Notes under the pieces: model-generated
What the model saw: the letters and a program-made list of their open reading frames with translations, nothing else
Databases searched by the model: none
Told to the model about the DNA's origin: nothing
Shown: piece by piece, positions 9,396 to 18,899 of the stretch
How positions within the stretch are numbered: the stretch's first letter is position 1
Layout of the letters: each line of letters opens with the position of its first letter
Program-made: the position numbers and the translations under genes
Assembly (NCBI GenBank): GCA_016786845.1
Contig: JAEUVB010000015.1
Span: forward strand, 310,001-374,000
Source: Chitinophagaceae bacterium
Lineage (GTDB): Bacteria > Bacteroidota > Bacteroidia > Chitinophagales > Chitinophagaceae
Direction: 5' to 3'
DNA: 64,000 bases

Positions 9396-10931
9396 ATGCA
9401 CAAAGAAAATCCCGTCATTGTAGGCCTTGATATCGGTACCACAAAGATTGCTGCCATTGCCGGAAGAAAAAATGAATTCGGAAAACTCGAAATACTAGGT
9501 TTCGGTAAATCTGACAGCAGTGGAGTGAATCATGGTATGGTTCTCAATATTGAAGAATGTATCCGGTCGATCAATATTGCCGTCGAAAATTGTTTGGCGA
9601 GTAATCCCAATCTCACCATTAAAGAAGTATATGTGGGAATTGCAGGACATCATATCAAAAGTCTGCAAACAAGAGGTGAGCGCGTATTGCCGAGTATAGA
9701 AGAAGAAATTCGTAAAGAAGATATCGATGCTTTGATCAAGGATCAATATAAAACCTATATTCCTACAGGAGATCAAATAATTGATATCATTCCTCAGGAT
9801 TTTACCATTGATACCTTGGGTGGTTTCAGTATGCATGAAGTTATTGGTATGACAGGTATCCGAATGGGTGCAAACTTTCATATCGTTACAGGTGATAAGA
9901 ATGCGATACGAAATATTCATCGTTGTGTAACACGCTCCGGATTGTCTACGCGCGATTTAGTTCTTCAGCCTTTGGCTTCTGCTGCAGCGGTCATGTGTCC
10001 GGAAGATTTTGAATCCGGTGTGGCCATTGTGGATATTGGAGGTGGTACAACTGATTTGGCGGTCTTTCATGAAGGGATGTTGAAGCACACGGCCGTCATT
10101 CCGATTGCCGGTGTTAATATTACCAATGATATACGCCATGGTTTGGGTGTATTGCGTTCACAGGCCGAACAAATGAAAGTGCAGTTTGGTATGGCCCTGG
10201 CCGATGAAGCAAAGCCCAATGCCTTTATTACGATACCCGGATTAAAAGGCCAACAACCTAAAGAGATTTCTGCAAAGAATCTGGCCCACATTATTCAGTC
10301 CCGTATGGATGAAATATTGGAATATGTGATGTATCATCTGAAGCAACTTAATCTGGAAGATAAATTGCACGGAGGTATTATCTTGACAGGTGGCGGTAGC
10401 CAACTTAAACATTTAGTGCAACTTACTGAATATCGTACCGGTTTATCAACCCGTCAAGGATTCCCGAATGAGCATTTGGCCAGCGGTCACATTCAGGAGT
10501 TGATGAAGCCGATGTATGCGACCTGTATCGGATTGATTTTGCGTGGTTATGATGATTATGAAAATAATCGCTTACGTTTTATCACCAATAATATCGATGA
10601 AACACTCAGCGGAAATGATGAGATCAATGGCACATTTGTTCAAACCAGAGATACCTACGAGCCTACACCCGAAGAATTATTGAAACTCGAATTCGGTGAG
10701 GGTGGAACGCCGGTGAGCGGACCTATTGATTCAATTCAGTCGGATATGACACCCTTTGACGCACCGCACGACCTCTTTCATCAACAGACACAAAACCAAC
10801 CCCAGGAGTCTCGGGAGCTGGCCGAAGAAAAAACAAAGAACAGAAAAAAACTGATTTCCGATGTATTTAATACCATCAAGGGAAAGGTGATTTACTGGTT
10901 CGAAAATGTGGACGACGAAAAACTGGACTAA
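9396..10931 (+). CDS. ftsA: Cell division protein FtsA (actin-like)
   Basis: FtsA is the actin-fold ATPase that tethers FtsZ filaments to the inner membrane. The phosphate-1 loop GLDIGTTKIAAIAG is at about residues 9-22; the second phosphate loop VDIGGGTTDLAVF is near residue 212; the adenosine loop GGIILTGGGSQLKHL is near residue 328. The length of 511 aa is well above the 420 aa of E. coli because of a linker of about 80 residues before the C-terminus. The end (about residues 485-511, with VFNTIKGKVIYWFENV) looks like the membrane-binding amphipathic helix. It lies 21 bp after ftsQ and 60 bp before ftsZ. Confidence 0.95.
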   Translation: MHKENPVIVGLDIGTTKIAAIAGRKNEFGKLEILGFGKSDSSGVNHGMVLNIEECIRSINIAVENCLASNPNLTIKEVYVGIAGHHIKSLQTRGERVLPSIEEEIRKEDIDALIKDQYKTYIPTGDQIIDIIPQDFTIDTLGGFSMHEVIGMTGIRMGANFHIVTGDKNAIRNIHRCVTRSGLSTRDLVLQPLASAAAVMCPEDFESGVAIVDIGGGTTDLAVFHEGMLKHTAVIPIAGVNITNDIRHGLGVLRSQAEQMKVQFGMALADEAKPNAFITIPGLKGQQPKEISAKNLAHIIQSRMDEILEYVMYHLKQLNLEDKLHGGIILTGGGSQLKHLVQLTEYRTGLSTRQGFPNEHLASGHIQELMKPMYATCIGLILRGYDDYENNRLRFITNNIDETLSGNDEINGTFVQTRDTYEPTPEELLKLEFGEGGTPVSGPIDSIQSDMTPFDAPHDLFHQQTQNQPQESRELAEEKTKNRKKLISDVFNTIKGKVIYWFENVDDEKLD

Positions 10932-10991
10932 AATAAAATTCAAACTATCATTTATAAAACCCATACTTAAACCCATAAAAATTCACACATC

Positions 10992-12872
10992 ATGATTCAA
11001 TTTGAGCTTCCCCAAAACAGTGCTTCCATCATCAAGGTGGTCGGCGTAGGCGGTGGTGGCGGTAATGCCGTCAACTACATGTACAACCTCGGACTCGAGG
11101 GTGTAGACTTTATTGTTTGTAACACGGATCAAAAAGCACTGAACAACAGTCCCGTGCCAACAAAAATCCAACTCGGGCCATCCCTTACACAAGGATTAGG
11201 CGCCGGTGCCAATCCTGAGATCGGTGAAAAAGCTACTCAGGAAAGTATCGAAGAAATTAAAAAATTATTGGCACAGAATACCAAAATGGTTTTCGTGACT
11301 GCCGGCATGGGCGGTGGAACCGGTACCGGAGGTGCACCTGTAGTCGCTAAGGTGGCAAAAGATTTGGGCATTCTTACGGTCGGTATTGTTACCACGCCAT
11401 TTTCCTATGAAGGGAAGCGTCGGATGAAACAAGCCGAAGAAGGTATTATGGCCATCAAAGAAAACGTAGATACGATTCTGGTCATCTCGAATGACAAGCT
11501 TCGTCATCAGTTCGGAAATATACCGGCATCACAAGCATTTTGTCGTGCAGATGATATTCTCGCTACGGCCACTAAATGTATCACCGATGTCATTAATTCT
11601 CAAGGTCATATCATTGTCGATTTCGCGGATGTATGTACGGTGATGCGTAACGGAGGTGTGGCTATTTTAGGTAGCGCAACCGCTCAAGGTGATAATCGTG
11701 CTTATGAGGCGGTCGAGCAAGCCATCAATTCTCCATTGTTGAATGATAGCAATATAAAAGGTGCTAAATGGGTGTTGCTCAACATCAATTCAGCCCATGG
11801 TGTTCACGAACATACATTAGATGAAGTTGAAATGATACAAGCTTTCGTGCAGGAACAAGCCGGTGATGATTGTGATGTGATTTTTGGTACCGGTTTTGAC
11901 GACAATTTAGGTGAGCAAATCAGTGTTACGGTCATTGCTACCGGTTTCGAATTCAATGCTATGGAAAATGCCTACACCGCGGAAGACAGAAAGCCGAAAG
12001 CAGAAAAAGATAAAATTGTGATGGTATTGGGTGAAACCGGAGAGGAAAATAAGATGTACCAAAATGCTCCGAATCAGAATACCTCAGAAAGTCAAACTCC
12101 TGAAATCAAAGCTGAAGTGATTGTTGAATCTACTCCGACGATTGAACCTGTTAAAGAAGATCCTTTGGCACCGGTGATGTTTGAAGTTGAACCACCGGCT
12201 ATTCCGAATGTATTGGCCTTCGGTATGAGATGGACTGCACCGGCTGCTCAAGCGGAAGCGCCCACTTTGACCGAAGAAAAAATCGTCATGCAATTGGTGG
12301 AAGAGGAATTGCCTCAACAACCTGAGCCTATCGTGATGCATGTTCAGGAGGAAGTCATTGTGGAAGAACCTAAAATTACTTTTGTGCTAGAAGAGGAAGT
12401 GCAGACTCAACCGATAGCAGAGGTAACGCCAACTCCGGTAACAGATTCTGTGCCCAATATTCAATCCGAATTGGATCAGATATTTTCAGGCGAAATGAAA
12501 GTTGTGGAAAAAACGGAAGAACAAATGCAGGATGAATTTGTGACCATTAAAGGAATCACCATCAATCGCAGAAAGGGAAGCCGCATGCTGTCCGATACTG
12601 AGCTTGAAGCAGAAGTGAATTTTGAATTGCAGAAAAGAGCCTTTGAAGAAAGAGCTGCTAAATTGCGTTCCATGAGTTTTAATGTGAATAAAGCCGATAT
12701 CGAGAGCGATGAAAGTAATGTGCCGGCTTATATCCGCAGAAATCAACCTCTGGAATCTCATCCGCATTCAGGCGAGGATACATATTCTGCAGTGAATGTA
12801 ACCGATGCGAAACAAAATAATTCCAATATCAGTACATTAAATACTTTTTTAAACGGGAAGAATCCCGACTAA
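10992..12872 (+). CDS. ftsZ: Cell division GTPase FtsZ with long acidic C-terminal extension
   Basis: FtsZ is the tubulin-like GTPase that forms the cytokinetic ring. [13 protein letters not shown] near residue 17 and the tubulin signature [10 protein letters not shown] near residue 105 are intact, as is [10 protein letters not shown]. The globular domain ends near residue 320. What follows is unusual: about 300 residues rich in Glu, Pro, Val and Gln make the protein 626 aa, against 383 in E. coli. The conserved C-terminal peptide for FtsA binding is still visible as [11 protein letters not shown] near residue 577, but about 40 further residues follow it. A terminator sits directly downstream, so ftsZ ends the dcw unit. 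Confidence 0.97.
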   Translation: MIQFELPQNSASIIKVVGVGGGGGNAVNYMYNLGLEGVDFIVCNTDQKALNNSPVPTKIQLGPSLTQGLGAGANPEIGEKATQESIEEIKKLLAQNTKMVFVTAGMGGGTGTGGAPVVAKVAKDLGILTVGIVTTPFSYEGKRRMKQAEEGIMAIKENVDTILVISNDKLRHQFGNIPASQAFCRADDILATATKCITDVINSQGHIIVDFADVCTVMRNGGVAILGSATAQGDNRAYEAVEQAINSPLLNDSNIKGAKWVLLNINSAHGVHEHTLDEVEMIQAFVQEQAGDDCDVIFGTGFDDNLGEQISVTVIATGFEFNAMENAYTAEDRKPKAEKDKIVMVLGETGEENKMYQNAPNQNTSESQTPEIKAEVIVESTPTIEPVKEDPLAPVMFEVEPPAIPNVLAFGMRWTAPAAQAEAPTLTEEKIVMQLVEEELPQQPEPIVMHVQEEVIVEEPKITFVLEEEVQTQPIAEVTPTPVTDSVPNIQSELDQIFSGEMKVVEKTEEQMQDEFVTIKGITINRRKGSRMLSDTELEAEVNFELQKRAFEERAAKLRSMSFNVNKADIESDESNVPAYIRRNQPLESHPHSGEDTYSAVNVTDAKQNNSNISTLNTFLNGKNPD

Positions 12873-12900
12873 GATTTGTGCATTTTTAGTTTTATGGGTA

Positions 12901-12930
12901 AAAGGGGCGTCCGGGTGGCGCCCTTTTTGT
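12901..12930 (+). terminator. Rho-independent terminator after ftsZ
   Basis: A GC-rich stem (AAAGGGGCG with CGCCCTTTTT, loop of about nine bases) is followed by a T run, about 30 bp after the ftsZ stop. It closes the dcw operon and separates it from the next promoter. Confidence 0.8.
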
Positions 12931-12968
12931 TTGCTTGAAAGTGAGTGCAGGCTTGGGGTTTATAAGAT

Positions 12969-13047
12969 GGTAACAATTCGGTGATGTTGGCGTAACACAC
13001 AGGTAATGTGTGGGTAACATTGAGGTAATGTTTGCTTAATACTTTTG
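12969..13047 (+). promoter_or_regulatory. Promoter with six 11-bp-phased GGTAAY repeats (response-regulator box)
   Basis: Six hexamers start at 12969, 12980, 12991, 13002, 13013 and 13024 (GGTAAC, GGTGAT, CGTAAC, GGTAAT, GGTAAC, GGTAAT), each exactly 11 bp from the last. A seventh, weaker one (CTTAAT) is at 13035. The Bacteroidota -7 element TACTTTTG (TAnnTTTG) is at 13040-13047, 16 bp after the start of the last good repeat. Direct repeats at an 11-bp period next to the core promoter are the known layout of PhoB/OmpR-type response-regulator sites. The same layout precedes the gene at 16108. The regulator is not in the window. Confidence 0.8.
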
Positions 13048-13067
13048 CCGCCATAACAAATACCCTC

Positions 13068-15899
13068 ATGAAACACATTATTGCTACACTACTCAGTTTA
13101 TTCATCGGCTTGAATTTATTTGCAGGCAGCGGACAAATCACTGGTAAAGTAACCGACGAAAAAGGCGAACCGCTTACCGGCGCTTCGGTTTTGATAGAAG
13201 GCACTACGACAGGTGCACGTACCGATTTGGATGGTAAATTCATTTTCAAAAACCTTGACGATAAATCCTATAATTTAGTAGTGACCTATCTTTCCTATGA
13301 GAAAAAGGTTGTTTCTGATATCCTGATTAAAGGAGGTAATACCGTCAATGTCGATATCAATTTGACCAAAGCAGGTAAGGGTTTGAAGGAAGTCGTCATC
13401 AAAACGGCCATGAAAAAGGAAAGCATCAATGCATTGCTCATTCAACAAAAAAACCTGTCGACCATTTCTGACGGTATTTCTGCCGAAATGATCAAGCGTA
13501 CCGCCGATCGGAATACCGGTGATGTTTTAAAGCGTGTAAGCGGGGTGACGATTACCGACAATAAATTTGCAGTCATCCGTGGTCTTGCCGATCGTTATAA
13601 TATGGCTATGCTGAATGGTGATATCCTGCCAAGCTCCGAGGCCGATCGTAAGGCTTTTTCATTTGATATTTTTCCATCTAATCTATTGGAGAATATTGTC
13701 ATTATAAAAGCAGCGACTCCGGATCGTCCGGCTGAATTTGCGGGCGGAATCATCGATTTGACTACCAAGGATATTCCTTCCGAGAATTTTCTGAATATTC
13801 AGTTAGGTACAGGATATAATACCATCTCCACATTCAAATCTTACCATGACAGTAAAAACGGCAAAACGGATTGGTTAGGATTCGATAAGTCATTACGCGT
13901 TTTGCCGTCTAGTTTTCCGACCACAGAAAAGTTTTACAGCAATAGCAGTCAGTTCAGTTCTGCTCAACGCATCGAGGCATCCAAATCTTTAAACAATAGT
14001 TGGGGTACCACACAAGGCAGCAGTATGTCGCCATTCAGAAGTGTACAATTGTCTGCAGGGTATACCAAAAGCTTTAAAAAAGAAATGAGTTTCGGATTAC
14101 TCGGTGCCGTTTCATACAGCCGGAATTTAAGAACTTACAATACCGAACGTTCTGAATTGAATGGTGAAACCATCGCCTATACTTATAATGATACCGTCAA
14201 TCGTGATAATGTATTGGTTGGTACTTTGTTGAATGCAGGGTTTAAAATCAATAACCTGAATAAGATTACGTTTAAAAATACATTCACTATTAACTCCGAT
14301 GATCAGACCGTAAGACGTAACGGCGATTATATCGAGAATCAACAATATATCAGAGGTACGGCATTGTGGTTTGCTTCCAATCAACTGATGTCGAATCAAC
14401 TGAGCTCGGAGCATTTGATCGGCAAGCGCAAAATTAAATTACAATTAGGCCTGGGCAGAAATACCATCAATCGTACTATTCCTGATTTGCGCAAAACTTA
14501 TTACACCCAAAACTACCCGACAGATACGGTCTTCAGAGCTTATGTGCCTGCAGGTAAAGGATCACCGAATTATTCCGGTCGTTTCTTTTCTAAAACCAAG
14601 GAAACCATTTACAGCGGAAACGCAGACCTCACCATTCCTTATAAAATCATGAATGTAAATCAGTCAGTTAAGGTCGGTGCTTATGTTCAACAAAAAGATC
14701 GTAACTACGATGCACGAGTTTTAGGTTACAAAATTGCCAGCATTCCTAAGTATAATCCCAATCTCGAACTCTTGCCTGAAGATCAAATTTTTGCACCTGA
14801 AAACATGAACGAAAATGGATTCGTAATAGATGATATTACCTTGCCGACCGATCAGTATTCAGCTAAATCTTCCTTGAAAGCTGCTTATATCATGAGTGAT
14901 AATAAGATCATGGAAAACCTTCGTTTTGTGTTTGGAGTACGTATGGAAGATTTCCAACAAACTTTAAATACGAAAATCGGAACGCAAGAAGTGGAAGTAA
15001 AAAAGCACAATACCAATTTTCTGCCGTCTTTGAATTTTACTTACCTGCTCAATCAAAAAACAAACATTCGTTTATGTGCTTCGCAAACCCTTTCCCGTCC
15101 GGAGTTTAGGGAATTGGCACCTGCCGCTTTCTACGATTATAATATGTCGGCTACCTATATCGGTAATACGGATTTGGTACAAACCAAAATACAAAACTAT
15201 GATCTTCGTTACGAATACTTCATGGGTAAGGGAGAAATGGTATCCGCATCGGTCTTCTATAAAAAATTCCTCAATCCGATTGAAGCCTCTGTGCCTTATG
15301 GAATTGCATCTACTTCAAAAGTATTCAGTTACCAAAATGCACCGGATGCAAACAATTATGGTGTGGAATTAGAATTTCGTAAATCAATGGCATCTTTGAC
15401 TCATAACGAAAAGTCTCTTTTGAATGATATCTCATTTTTTGGAAATTTTGCTTACATCAAATCTGTGGTTGATATTTCAACCACAACGGCCAGCGGCGAA
15501 AAACTCACAGATACACGCCCTATGCAAGGACAATCGCCATATATTATCAACGGAGGTGTTTCTTATGTCAATCCAAAAATCAACTTCAATGCGACCTTGG
15601 TTTACAACAGAATCGGTCAGCGTATTGTAGCTGTTGGGAATGGCGAAATTCCTCATATGTGGGAAGCACCGCGCAATGTGATCGACCTGCAATTGAGTAA
15701 GAGATTCTACAAGAAAATCGAAGTCAAATTGTCGATCTCGGATTTGTTGAGCAATCCTGTTGTGCTTTACTATAATATGAAAGGACAAACGCAAGTCGAT
15801 AAAACATTATCGTACGACAAGCAAAATGATTTCAATGTGGTTCGTACTCGCCAGGGAAGTAATATGGGTCTGTCTGTTTCCTACCAGTTCGGTAAATAA
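13068..15899 (+). CDS. TonB-dependent outer-membrane receptor with carboxypeptidase-regulatory N-domain
   Basis: This is a 943-aa outer-membrane transporter. The start at 13068 gives a clean signal peptide (MKHIIATLLSLFIGLNLFAG); an upstream in-frame start at 13032 would lie inside the promoter and is rejected. Order of parts: signal peptide; beta-sandwich CarboxypepD_reg-like domain at about 22-105 (GKVTDEKGEPLTGASVLIEG); plug domain at about 120-240 with RGLADRYNMAMLNGDILPS and FAGGIIDLTTKD; then a 22-strand-type barrel ending in an aromatic-rich strand (SYQFGK). The substrate is unknown. There is no SusD partner, so it is not a typical SusCD glycan system. Its 11-bp-repeat promoter, shared with the next gene, suggests a nutrient-limitation response, possibly phosphate (inference). 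Confidence 0.9.
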   Translation: MKHIIATLLSLFIGLNLFAGSGQITGKVTDEKGEPLTGASVLIEGTTTGARTDLDGKFIFKNLDDKSYNLVVTYLSYEKKVVSDILIKGGNTVNVDINLTKAGKGLKEVVIKTAMKKESINALLIQQKNLSTISDGISAEMIKRTADRNTGDVLKRVSGVTITDNKFAVIRGLADRYNMAMLNGDILPSSEADRKAFSFDIFPSNLLENIVIIKAATPDRPAEFAGGIIDLTTKDIPSENFLNIQLGTGYNTISTFKSYHDSKNGKTDWLGFDKSLRVLPSSFPTTEKFYSNSSQFSSAQRIEASKSLNNSWGTTQGSSMSPFRSVQLSAGYTKSFKKEMSFGLLGAVSYSRNLRTYNTERSELNGETIAYTYNDTVNRDNVLVGTLLNAGFKINNLNKITFKNTFTINSDDQTVRRNGDYIENQQYIRGTALWFASNQLMSNQLSSEHLIGKRKIKLQLGLGRNTINRTIPDLRKTYYTQNYPTDTVFRAYVPAGKGSPNYSGRFFSKTKETIYSGNADLTIPYKIMNVNQSVKVGAYVQQKDRNYDARVLGYKIASIPKYNPNLELLPEDQIFAPENMNENGFVIDDITLPTDQYSAKSSLKAAYIMSDNKIMENLRFVFGVRMEDFQQTLNTKIGTQEVEVKKHNTNFLPSLNFTYLLNQKTNIRLCASQTLSRPEFRELAPAAFYDYNMSATYIGNTDLVQTKIQNYDLRYEYFMGKGEMVSASVFYKKFLNPIEASVPYGIASTSKVFSYQNAPDANNYGVELEFRKSMASLTHNEKSLLNDISFFGNFAYIKSVVDISTTTASGEKLTDTRPMQGQSPYIINGGVSYVNPKINFNATLVYNRIGQRIVAVGNGEIPHMWEAPRNVIDLQLSKRFYKKIEVKLSISDLLSNPVVLYYNMKGQTQVDKTLSYDKQNDFNVVRTRQGSNMGLSVSYQFGK

Positions 15900-15926
15900 G
15901 ATATTTGAATTAATCTATATAGTATT

Positions 15927-15963
15927 AAACAACGATCCGCTTCATGCGGATCGTTGTTTTTTT
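15927..15963 (+). terminator. Rho-independent terminator after the TonB-dependent receptor
   Basis: A perfect 12-bp stem (ACAACGATCCGC / GCGGATCGTTGT) with loop TTCAT is followed by seven T. It separates the receptor transcript from the next gene, which has its own promoter. Confidence 0.92.
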
Positions 15964-16024
15964 AGGCAGTATATGAAGTTTGTGTTAAGCCTGAATTTCG
16001 ACAGCGTCTCATTAGAAATATAAA

Positions 16025-16081
16025 CCTAACCATCTCGTAACCCGCAGGTAATATTGAGGTAATACCTCAAGAATACATTTG
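16025..16081 (+). promoter_or_regulatory. Second promoter with 11-bp-phased repeats
   Basis: Hexamers CCTAAC (16025), CGTAAC (16036), GGTAAT (16047) and GGTAAT (16058) are spaced exactly 11 bp apart. The -7 element TACATTTG lies at 16074-16081, again 16 bp after the start of the last GGTAAT, as at the 13040 promoter. The match in both repeat and spacing argues for one shared activator of the PhoB/OmpR type. Confidence 0.78.
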
Positions 16082-16107
16082 CATCATAAAATTATAATAG
16101 AAAAAAC

Positions 16108-17745
16108 ATGAAACAAATTCTATCCACATTAGCACTGCTCATCGCAGTCTACGTTGCACAAGCAGCTGCACCCGTAAAGACCATTTCAGGTAATTTGACC
16201 GGGACCATCAATTGGAGCAACGACACCATTTATTTATTGAGTGGTAAGGTTTATGTCAAAGCAGGTGCGACACTGAATATCGCTGCCGGTACCATCATCA
16301 AAGGTGATAAATCTGTAGCAGGTTCAACGCTTGTGATCACCCGTGGCGCACAAATCTATGCCATTGGTACTGCCTCTCAGCCTATCGTATTTACTTCCAG
16401 CGAAACACCGGGCAATCGTGCAACAGCCGATTGGGGTGGTTTGGTTATTGAAGGCAATGCCCGTGTAAATGTACCCGGCGGTATCGGTACCGTAGAAGGC
16501 GGAAATTTGGCAAATCCTGATGGTACTACCAGCGATGGTCAGTATGGTGGATTAAATGATTTGGACAATAGTGGTGAACTCCGTTATGTACGTATCGAGT
16601 ATGCAGGCTTCCCTTTCGCTCCCAACAATGAGTTGAACGGTTTGACCTTAGCGGGTGTAGGAAGTGGTACTAAACTTTCTTATATTCAGGTTAGCTATGG
16701 TTTTGACGATGCTTTCGAATTCTTCGGTGGCACAGTGAATGCCGATCATCTGATCAGCTTCCGTGGTAATGACGATGATTTCGATACCGATTTCGGTTTC
16801 TCCGGTAAAGTACAGTTCGGTGTGGCTCTTCGCGATACTGCTGTAGCGGATGCCGTATCCGGTGCCAATGGATTTGAAAGTGATAACGATGCCAATGGTT
16901 CAGCACTGGGTCCAAAAACATCTGCTACTTTTAGCAACATGACTATCCTCGGTCCACAACAAACTGCAACCACCACCATCAATACCGCTTTCAAACGTGG
17001 TGCTCATATCCGTCGTAATTCTGAACAAAGCATTTTCAATTCCATCTTTATGGGATGGCCTGTAGGTGTTAAAATTGATGGTGATAGTTGTCACCGTAAC
17101 GCCGATAGCAATTGGTTGAAAGTGATGAACTGTGTGATTGCCGGTTCTGCCATGAATTTAGATTCAAGTGCAGGTGGTACATGGAATATCACTCCTTGGT
17201 ACGAAACTGCTGCTTATTCAAACACCACTTATGCTGCCAATTCAGCGGTGATGTTGACCAGCCCATGGAGCTATACAGCACCTGATTTTCGTCCGGCTGC
17301 AGGTTCACCTGTATTGACCGGTGCTTCTTTTACCGATCCTAAATTGGCCAGCGGATTCGACAATACACCGACTTATCGTGGTGCTTTTGGAACGACGAAC
17401 TGGACTGCGGGTTGGGCTAATTTCAATCCTGATGCAGAACCTTATACCGATGGTTACTATGCAACCGGCGTGAATGATTTGAATACTTTGAAAATCGATT
17501 TGTCTATCGTGCCGAATCCAAGTCAAGCACAATCATCTGTATTCTTTACCTTGAAAGAAAATACAAGCATTACTTTAGAAGTGATCGATATCAATGGTAA
17601 AGTGATCGCTACATCAAAAGAAAACTTGAACAAAGGTTACAACAGCATGAAAGTAAATACACAAAACCTGAGCAACGGTCTTTACTTCGTGAAGTTGAGC
17701 GGTACAAATGTGACAGCTACAGAAAAACTGACTGTGATCCACTAA
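16108..17745 (+). CDS. T9SS-exported protein of unknown function, partner of the TonB-dependent receptor
   Basis: A 545-aa secreted protein. It has a signal peptide (MKQILSTLALLIAVYVAQA), a Gly/Asn/Thr-rich beta body of about 430 residues with recurring features such as SGKVYVKAGATLNIAAGT and DDAFEFFGGTVNADHLISFR, and a type IX secretion sorting tail of about 80 residues (PNPSQAQSSVFF, then NGLYFVKLSGT). The body resembles right-handed beta-helix or beta-sandwich surface proteins. I recognise it as a conserved Bacteroidota family but know no assigned function. It shares the phased-repeat promoter with the receptor before it, so the two probably act together at the cell surface, for example in capturing a substrate for import (inference). 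Confidence 0.82.
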   Translation: MKQILSTLALLIAVYVAQAAAPVKTISGNLTGTINWSNDTIYLLSGKVYVKAGATLNIAAGTIIKGDKSVAGSTLVITRGAQIYAIGTASQPIVFTSSETPGNRATADWGGLVIEGNARVNVPGGIGTVEGGNLANPDGTTSDGQYGGLNDLDNSGELRYVRIEYAGFPFAPNNELNGLTLAGVGSGTKLSYIQVSYGFDDAFEFFGGTVNADHLISFRGNDDDFDTDFGFSGKVQFGVALRDTAVADAVSGANGFESDNDANGSALGPKTSATFSNMTILGPQQTATTTINTAFKRGAHIRRNSEQSIFNSIFMGWPVGVKIDGDSCHRNADSNWLKVMNCVIAGSAMNLDSSAGGTWNITPWYETAAYSNTTYAANSAVMLTSPWSYTAPDFRPAAGSPVLTGASFTDPKLASGFDNTPTYRGAFGTTNWTAGWANFNPDAEPYTDGYYATGVNDLNTLKIDLSIVPNPSQAQSSVFFTLKENTSITLEVIDINGKVIATSKENLNKGYNSMKVNTQNLSNGLYFVKLSGTNVTATEKLTVIH

Positions 17746-17794
17746 GATTTCAGGAGGACACTCCAAATCATCTTTTCATTTTTTATATATCATC

Positions 17795-17824
17795 AAAAAG
17801 CCCCTGTGTTTACGGGGGCTTTTT
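17795..17824 (+). terminator. Rho-independent terminator after the T9SS protein
   Basis: AAAAAGCCCC, a loop of about nine bases, then GGGGGCTTTTT. The A run on the left makes it potentially bidirectional. Confidence 0.9.
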
Positions 17825-17888
17825 CTTTATGGGGTGCCCCCCGCAATGAAAGTAATCTCCAGGAATGAGAACTACGGAAGCGGGGGTC

Positions 17889-17954
17889 GGGCTATCGCTT
17901 ATAGTCCTCGCTCCTCCTGCGTCGTCGCTGTGGGCTATACGCTCTATCCCTCAC
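17889..17954 (-). repeat. Dispersed repeat, copy 1 (inverse of the copy at 49499)
   Basis: Two short imperfect hairpins, GGGCTATCGCTTATAGTCC (17889-17907) and GGGCTATACGCTCTATCCC (17932-17950), flank the core CCTGCGTCGTCGCTG (17916-17930). The reverse complement of the whole arrangement recurs at 49499-49590, where the spacer between core and distal hairpin is about 24 bp longer. It lies in a 430-bp gene-free stretch (17746-18176) in which I see no other feature apart from the terminator at 17795. The short open frame running through it is a by-product of the repeat. Confidence 0.8.
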
Positions 17955-18176
17955 CTGAAGAGAGCGAGAGCGGAGGGTGTGAGTGCGGACCAAGCTTATA
18001 ATATTTCCGAATCCCAATACGTTTTCGACCATTCCGAATGGACGGGAACAGGTTCCGAGTAAACAGGAAGACGATCTGAGCCCTTAGAAATAGGGATTTG
18101 GGTCATTATTATAATTTCTTTGCCTAAGAGTAAGAGGGATATTATGTAAGTACGCAAAGATGGAGTAGCATTGTCA

Positions 18177-18899
18177 TTAATTGTCTTTAAGTGATTGGTC
18201 TGTTTCCGGTTTCAATCTCAAATTTCGAAAAAGCTCATAGTAAAAGCCTAAAACGAGAAAATCCCGTCCTGTTTCGTCATTTATTTTATAGTCGAATTGA
18301 TGCAAATAACCAATCTGTAAAGTAGTATTTTTTGAAGGTTTGTAATTGAACGAAAATAACAATCTGTTTCGTTCAAAGTAAGGCTCACGGTCAGTGAAGA
18401 ATAATTCATTACTTGCACTCAATTGAAAAGGTTTGTATTCATTTCTTTCCTTGCCAAATGGGTATGATACTCCAAGTCTATACCTGAATCTGTTGCGATA
18501 TCCGTTGCTTGTAAATCGGAACTCTGCCCGATAACGTTGTTCTATTTTCAACTGTCCGATAGATTGGAAAAATACAATCTGAGGCCATAGTCTAAATTCA
18601 TCATTGTTTTTCGGCAATACAAAATCACCTCCTTCTTTATAGGTTTGGTAACTACCAGCAGCTAAAGTCACATTTACGTTTTTATAAAGTTTGTAGTTAA
18701 CGCCCCCTTTATATTCATAGTAATGGAAATGATTATAAAATTTCAAAGAACGTATCTGTGCTTCACCAAATGCACTCCATTTTTCATTTAAAGTGTATTT
18801 CAAATTTATAATATTCCAACTTCCTATGTCAAAGGATTGCGAAAAGCATAAACTAATCTGGGTTAGAACTAATGTCAATGTAAAATAAATTCGTTTCAT
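18177..18899 (-). CDS. Outer-membrane beta-barrel protein, DUF2490-like
   Basis: A 240-aa exported protein with signal peptide (MKRIYFTLTLVLTQISLCFSQ) and alternating aromatic/polar beta strands through to the C-terminus. NEKWSAFGEAQIRSLKFY near residue 38, then RYRAEFRFTSNGYRNRFRYR and FFTDREPYFERNRLLF, are the pattern of the DUF2490 family, predicted outer-membrane barrels of unknown role. It overlaps the upstream mscS-like gene by four bases, so the two are probably cotranscribed. The family assignment is by eye and moderately sure. Confidence 0.7.
   Translation of the reverse strand: MKRIYFTLTLVLTQISLCFSQSFDIGSWNIINLKYTLNEKWSAFGEAQIRSLKFYNHFHYYEYKGGVNYKLYKNVNVTLAAGSYQTYKEGGDFVLPKNNDEFRLWPQIVFFQSIGQLKIEQRYRAEFRFTSNGYRNRFRYRLGVSYPFGKERNEYKPFQLSASNELFFTDREPYFERNRLLFSFNYKPSKNTTLQIGYLHQFDYKINDETGRDFLVLGFYYELFRNLRLKPETDQSLKDN

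Noticed and set aside
17865..18062. Small plus-strand frame of 65 codons
   Set aside because: It runs through the dispersed repeat, so its apparent protein is a by-product of the repeat.
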